Origin: JAKLFA01 sp964450385 | Lineage (GTDB): Bacteria; Omnitrophota; Gorgyraeia; Zapsychrales; JANLHA01 | Assembly (NCBI GenBank): GCA_964450385.1 | Contig: CAYVEC010000010.1 | Span: 1 to 64,000 of the forward strand | Direction: 5' to 3' | DNA length: 64,000 nt | Shown: positions 60,560 to 64,000 of the stretch, one piece after another | Numbering within the stretch: the stretch's first letter is position 1 | Layout of the letters: each line of letters starts with the position of its first letter | Translations under genes and position numbers: made by a program | Notes under the pieces: model-generated | What the model was told of the DNA's origin: nothing | Seen by the model: only the letters and a program-made list of their open reading frames with translations | Database searches by the model: none

Positions 60560-61063
60560 ATGACTATCGTTTTGATCGGAATGGCGGGGGTCGGAAAAAC
60601 GACTGTTGGGCGCGCGTTGGCACAGCGCCTCGGCTGCCCTTTTGTGGATACAGATGATCTCATCCGCGGGGAGACTGGCCAGGCCCTCATTGAGATCATT
60701 CAGGCGCGCGGTGAGAAGGCATTTCTTGATCTTGAGGCCGGAGTGATCTCGCGGATCGACATGAGCCGCTCTGTTATCGTGGCGACGGGCGGGAGCGCTG
60801 TTTATTCTGCGACAGCGATGGCGTATCTGAAGCGCTATGGGACGATTGTCGAGCTTCGCGCCGCGGCGAGTGACATTAGGACATGGATCACCGACATCTC
60901 CCATCGGGGGATCATCGGGCTTGCGGGGAAGACATTGGAAGAGCTCTATGAGGAACGCACAGTTTTATATGCCCGTTATGCGGACCACGTGATCGAGATC
61001 CGTCCCGGGATGGGCCTCGAGGAGGTGGTTTTGATGGTCATGAAGAAGGTGGGCACGGCATGA
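60560..61063 (+). CDS. Shikimate-kinase-like P-loop kinase
   Basis: 167 residues. It has Walker A IGMAGVGKTTVG and the D-T-D segment FVDTDDLI, as in AroK/AroL. Key shikimate-binding positions differ: the usual GE-x-x-F-R-x-x-E is GEKAFLDLE (Arg replaced by Leu), and the GGG loop is ATGGSAV. Substrate specificity is therefore doubtful: it could be a shikimate kinase with altered residues or a related kinase. A good GAGGGAGGGGG site precedes the ATG. It overlaps the next gene by 4 bases (ATGA). Confidence 0.8.
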   Translation: MTIVLIGMAGVGKTTVGRALAQRLGCPFVDTDDLIRGETGQALIEIIQARGEKAFLDLEAGVISRIDMSRSVIVATGGSAVYSATAMAYLKRYGTIVELRAAASDIRTWITDISHRGIIGLAGKTLEELYEERTVLYARYADHVIEIRPGMGLEEVVLMVMKKVGTA

Positions 61064-61968
61064 GGCAGGCGATCTTAAAAAATTGCATGATTGCTGTTAT
61101 CCTTCTGTTTGTTATAGGTCAGGCCTCGGCACATCAAGTTGTGCTGAAGAACGGGGATGCCCTCACGGGAGTTATTGTTTCAGATACCCCGACGTCGATC
61201 GTCCTAGAGCATGATGTCTTAGGTACTGTGACGATTAACCGGGCGTTTGTTGAGAGCTCTGCGTATCATGGAGTCGATTCGCGGGAGGAGGGAGCGTCCG
61301 TTGTGCCGCCGCCTCTGTGGGCGAGGAGCCTTTCGCTGGGCTATGGGCACACCGGAGGGAACACGGTCAAGAGCCGGGGGATGGCGGGCCTGGCGGGATC
61401 GCGGGTCACGGATCGTGATGAGTGGAACCTAAAGGGGTCGATCCATTATGCCTCTTCAGATCAGAAGATGGATTCTCAGAAAAGTTATGGGATGGCCCGG
61501 CACGCCTTTTCTTTTGATGAACATAAACGATGGTATAATTTTTATAAATCAGAAGCAGATCATGACCGGTTTGGGAATATTGATTATCGGCTTGTGCCTG
61601 CGGCCGGGCTCGGGTATTGGGCCGTGAATCGCGAGACGCATCGATTTAATCTGGAGTGCGCTCTTGGGTATGAGTATACGCGCTATCGTGAGGCGCAGGA
61701 CAGCTCGCGTTATACCGTCGTGACGCCCCGTCTCGTTTGGCAGAAACAGATCATGGCCCCGTTCCGTGTCGAGGAGGACCTGACGGTCTATCTGGTGACG
61801 GATGATGTGGAACAATACCGCGCCCGGTCTGAGGCTGCGTTGATCCACCAGGTGAATCAGCAGATATCGTGGCGGTTGAGTCTTGTGAATGAATATAATG
61901 CCGCGGTCTCTGCCGAGGCGAAGAAACACGACTATCGGCTGCTGTATTCTTTGGATTATCAATTCTAA
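61060..61968 (+). CDS. DUF481 outer-membrane-type protein
   Basis: 302 residues. The signal peptide ends at ASAHQV. A short module (VVLKNGDALTGVIVSDTPTSIVLEH) resembles the N-terminal module of the DUF2059 protein at 43367. From about residue 85 a DUF481-like beta barrel follows: LSLGYGHTGGNTVKSRG, alternating hydrophobic strands, and a C-terminal aromatic (YSLDYQF). DUF481 (YdiY-type) proteins are outer-membrane or periplasmic and some respond to salt. It is probably translationally coupled to the upstream kinase. Confidence 0.85.
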   Translation: MRQAILKNCMIAVILLFVIGQASAHQVVLKNGDALTGVIVSDTPTSIVLEHDVLGTVTINRAFVESSAYHGVDSREEGASVVPPPLWARSLSLGYGHTGGNTVKSRGMAGLAGSRVTDRDEWNLKGSIHYASSDQKMDSQKSYGMARHAFSFDEHKRWYNFYKSEADHDRFGNIDYRLVPAAGLGYWAVNRETHRFNLECALGYEYTRYREAQDSSRYTVVTPRLVWQKQIMAPFRVEEDLTVYLVTDDVEQYRARSEAALIHQVNQQISWRLSLVNEYNAAVSAEAKKHDYRLLYSLDYQF

Positions 61969-62107
61969 AAAAGGGTAGGGCATTCGGTGTCGGGTTCAGA
62001 TGAGGCGCTCTCACGGAATTTGATAGGGCATGCGCAAGGCGAGTGGCGTATGCGTGTCGCCGGGTACGCAATATCGCGGTGACGGCGGAAGAAGGGACGG
62101 GAACGAC

Positions 62108-63049
62108 GTGGACGATCAATCACGGGTGGTCTTTTTAGGCGGGCCGACAGGCGTGGGTAAGACGGCGGTCGGCGTGGCGCTCGCGCGGCGGTTGAATGGC
62201 GAGATCGTTTCGTGTGATGCGATGCAGGTGTATCGCGGGATCGATATCGCGACAAATAAACCGAGCCCTGAGGAGAGGGCCGTCGCGCACCATGTGATTG
62301 ACTGTATTGATCCGAATGAATCGTTTGATGTTGTTCGTTATCGGGACCTGGCCCTCGCGGCGACCAGCGACATCCTTTCCCGCGGGAAGGTGCCGCTTGT
62401 TGTGGGGGGGACGGGGTTATACATGAGGGTGCTGCTTGACGGGATCTTCGATCAGGGGCGTGTTCCCGTAGAGGTCCGGCGGGCATTGGAAGAGAAGGGC
62501 GCTGCTGACGGCGGCGATGCCCTGTATCGGGAGCTCGTCGCGGCAGATCCGGTCGCGGCCACGGCCATTCATCCGCATAATGTCAAACGGGTCATCCGGG
62601 CCCTTGAGGTCTTTTATGCCAGGCGGCGGCCGATATCGGAACTTTGGCAGGAGAGAAGCGGGCTTTGGGGACGGCATAAGATTTTCATGTTTGCTCTTAC
62701 GATGCCGAGGTCAGAGCTTTACAATAAGATCAACGAACGGGTCGAGGTCATGGTCCGCCAGGGGCTCGTTGATGAGATCCGGCGGCTGGATGGTTGTTCC
62801 CTCAGCCCTACGGCCCAGGCGATTATCGGTGTCAAGGAGATCCGCCGGTTCCTGCGGGGTGAGTCGACCCTGGAGGCGGCGGCCGAGGAGATGAAGCGGA
62901 ATACCCGTCATCTCGCGAAGCGGCAGTGGACGTGGTTTCGCGCGGAGAAACGGATTGAGTGGATCGAGCGGGGGGGCGCGGACGCGAGCGATCTCGCCGC
63001 GTCGAGGATCGCTGAACGGATCGAGCGGGGCTCGGAAAGGGGCGCATGA
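62108..63049 (+). CDS. miaA: tRNA dimethylallyltransferase
   Basis: 313 residues from GTG 62108. It has P-loop LGGPTGVGKTAV, SCDAMQVYRGIDIATNKP (standard D-S-M-Q-V-Y-R-G-M-D-I-G-T-A-K-P; here Asp-Ala-Met), LVVGGTGLYM and HNVKRVIRALEVF. The C-terminal RNTRHLAKRQWTWFR is conserved. It prenylates A37 of UNN-reading tRNAs, which rlmN-type and mnmA tRNA modifications in this window accompany. It overlaps hflX by 4 bases. The 139-bp gap before it has no gene I can support. Confidence 0.94.
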   Translation: MDDQSRVVFLGGPTGVGKTAVGVALARRLNGEIVSCDAMQVYRGIDIATNKPSPEERAVAHHVIDCIDPNESFDVVRYRDLALAATSDILSRGKVPLVVGGTGLYMRVLLDGIFDQGRVPVEVRRALEEKGAADGGDALYRELVAADPVAATAIHPHNVKRVIRALEVFYARRRPISELWQERSGLWGRHKIFMFALTMPRSELYNKINERVEVMVRQGLVDEIRRLDGCSLSPTAQAIIGVKEIRRFLRGESTLEAAAEEMKRNTRHLAKRQWTWFRAEKRIEWIERGGADASDLAASRIAERIERGSERGA

Positions 63050-64000
63050 TTATTCAGGGGACGGCCGAACGGGTGATGATCGTTGTGGTGGACACAAAGG
63101 GGGCCCATGCCTGGCAGCCGGATGAGGTCGCCCAGGAAATGCGAGAGCTCGTGCGGACCTGCGGGGCCGAGACGGTCGAGTCGATGCTCTGCCTTGTCGA
63201 GAAATTCTCTCCGTCGCATCTCATTGGAGAGGGGAAGGTCAACGAGCTGTATGTCCGGTGTATGGCCGGGGATATTGACACGGTGATCTTTAGTCAGGAT
63301 TTGAAAGGTGTTCAACAGCGGAATCTAGAGGATGCCCTGAAGGTCAAGGTCATCGACCGGACCCAGCTGATTCTCCATATTTTTGCCCGGCACGCGTCGA
63401 GTCTTGAGGGGAAGATGCAGGTCGAGCTCGCCCAGCTTGAATACACGCTGCCCCGGCTCGCCGGACACGGCCGCGAGATGTCACGGCTCGGCGGCGGGAT
63501 CGGGACGCTCGGTCCCGGGGAAACGAAACTCGAGACCGATCGGCGCCGGATCGCCCTGCGGATCGTCCAGCTCAAGAAGCGCCTCAAGGAGGCCGAGGCG
63601 AGCCGCGCCCTTAAACGGAAAAAAAGACACGATCAGGGGATGCCGCTCGTGGCCCTCGTCGGGTATACCAACGCCGGAAAATCCACCCTCCTGAACGCCC
63701 TGACGCACGCGGGTCAGGTCACGCGCGACGGGTTGTTTACGACCCTTGATTCTCTCGCGCGTCAATACACCCTGCCGAACCGTCAGGCCGTGATCCTTTC
63801 GGACACCGTCGGTTTTATTCACAAATTACCGCATCATCTTATTGAGGCGTTTAAGGCGACCCTCGAGGAAGTGGCTGAGGCTGATCTCCTGCTTCATGTC
63901 TTGGATGTGAGCAATGTGAATTTTAGGAATCTGCATGAGGCTGTTCTCGAGGTCCTATCAGACCTGGGTGTTGCAGAGAAGCCGCGGATCACGGTGCTTA
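63046..64000 (+). CDS. hflX: GTPase HflX, 3' partial
   Basis: The ATG at 63046 overlaps the miaA stop (ATGA). The visible 318 codons run off the right edge. The N-terminal HflX domain has VEKFSPSHLIGEGKVNELY and RTQLILHIFARHASSLEGKMQVELAQL. GAGREMSRLGGGIGTLGPGETKLE-type residues are present (GHGREMSRLGGG, GPGETKLETDRRRI). The G domain has G1 GYTNAGKSTLLNAL, switch region LFTTLDSL and DTVGFIHKLPHHLIEAF. It is a ribosome-associated GTPase. MiaA-HflX is a common bacterial pair. Confidence 0.96.
   Translation, partial: MIIQGTAERVMIVVVDTKGAHAWQPDEVAQEMRELVRTCGAETVESMLCLVEKFSPSHLIGEGKVNELYVRCMAGDIDTVIFSQDLKGVQQRNLEDALKVKVIDRTQLILHIFARHASSLEGKMQVELAQLEYTLPRLAGHGREMSRLGGGIGTLGPGETKLETDRRRIALRIVQLKKRLKEAEASRALKRKKRHDQGMPLVALVGYTNAGKSTLLNALTHAGQVTRDGLFTTLDSLARQYTLPNRQAVILSDTVGFIHKLPHHLIEAFKATLEEVAEADLLLHVLDVSNVNFRNLHEAVLEVLSDLGVAEKPRITVL

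Noticed and set aside
61969..62107. Inverted-repeat-like sequence (ATGCGCAAGGCG / CGTATGCGTG) before miaA as a riboswitch or REP element
   Set aside because: The arms pair poorly and only one copy is seen, so I could not support a structure.
63631..63645. DQGMPL in HflX as another copy of the boundary motif
   Set aside because: The residue after Met is Pro and the site is the ordinary linker before the HflX G domain; this is a chance match.
1..64000. CRISPR arrays, insertion sequences, rRNA genes, replication origin
   Set aside because: I looked for regularly spaced repeats, transposase motifs, rRNA-like stretches and DnaA-box clusters and found none that I could support.

Overview
The window is GC-rich bacterial chromosome from a Gram-negative (diderm) organism. 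The evidence for this is a DUF481-type outer-membrane protein, a PEP-CTERM secreted protein, Tat translocase genes and many signal-peptide coiled-coil proteins. The combination of one enormous multidomain ORF, YfhO and TPR membrane proteins, and a DUF6485 protein most resembles Candidatus Omnitrophota (OP3 lineage). That assignment is an inference from gene content, not a sequence match.

Layout. (1) 1-12334: the 3' part of a giant gene, over 4,100 codons and still open at the left edge. It strings together enzyme-like domains: two GHKL ATPases, a metallo-beta-lactamase fold, a GCS/amidoligase-like segment, GNAT, HD, a MraZ/AbrB-like pair, a methyltransferase, a complete cytidylate kinase, two XRE-type HTHs and a UPF0489 domain. 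The peptide motif D-x-[AG]-M-[LMVI]-[ATGS] recurs 12 times, mostly at inter-domain linkers. This is the strongest candidate here for an undescribed system: a bacterial polyprotein with repeated boundary or processing signals. (2) 12340-16742: mutS-mutL on the minus strand. (3) 16.8-29.5 kb: exported coiled-coil protein, response regulator, glycosyltransferase-like membrane pair, PEP-CTERM protein, comM/yifB, L,D-transpeptidase, accA, rlmN, TPR membrane protein. (4) 29.5-29.8 kb: tRNA-Ala and tRNA-Leu. (5) 29.9-43.9 kb: birA, BioH-like hydrolase, mnmA, pgi, tatA, tatC, YfhO, a 35-residue histone-H1-like gene, hemW, TPR membrane protein, polyprenyl synthase, DUF2059 protein. (6) 44.2-60.4 kb: a long same-strand cluster built on purine synthesis (purB, purC, purSL, LOG, purQ, purM, purD, purE), then tsaC-phosphatase fusion, rpiB, glyA, nrdR, bifunctional nuclease, cca, macro-Nudix fusion, DUF6485 and an exported coiled-coil protein, ending at a strong terminator. 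(7) 60.5-64 kb: shikimate-kinase-like gene, DUF481 protein, miaA and hflX (cut by the right edge).

How the genes work together. The purine cluster covers most steps from FGAR to AMP precursors; purF, purN, purH and purK are not in the window. It is linked to one-carbon supply (glyA) and deoxynucleotide control (nrdR). The informational genes (mutSL, rlmN, mnmA, miaA, cca, tsaC, tRNAs) are ordinary housekeeping. The envelope genes point to an elaborately decorated surface. I saw no CRISPR array, insertion sequence, rRNA or replication origin.
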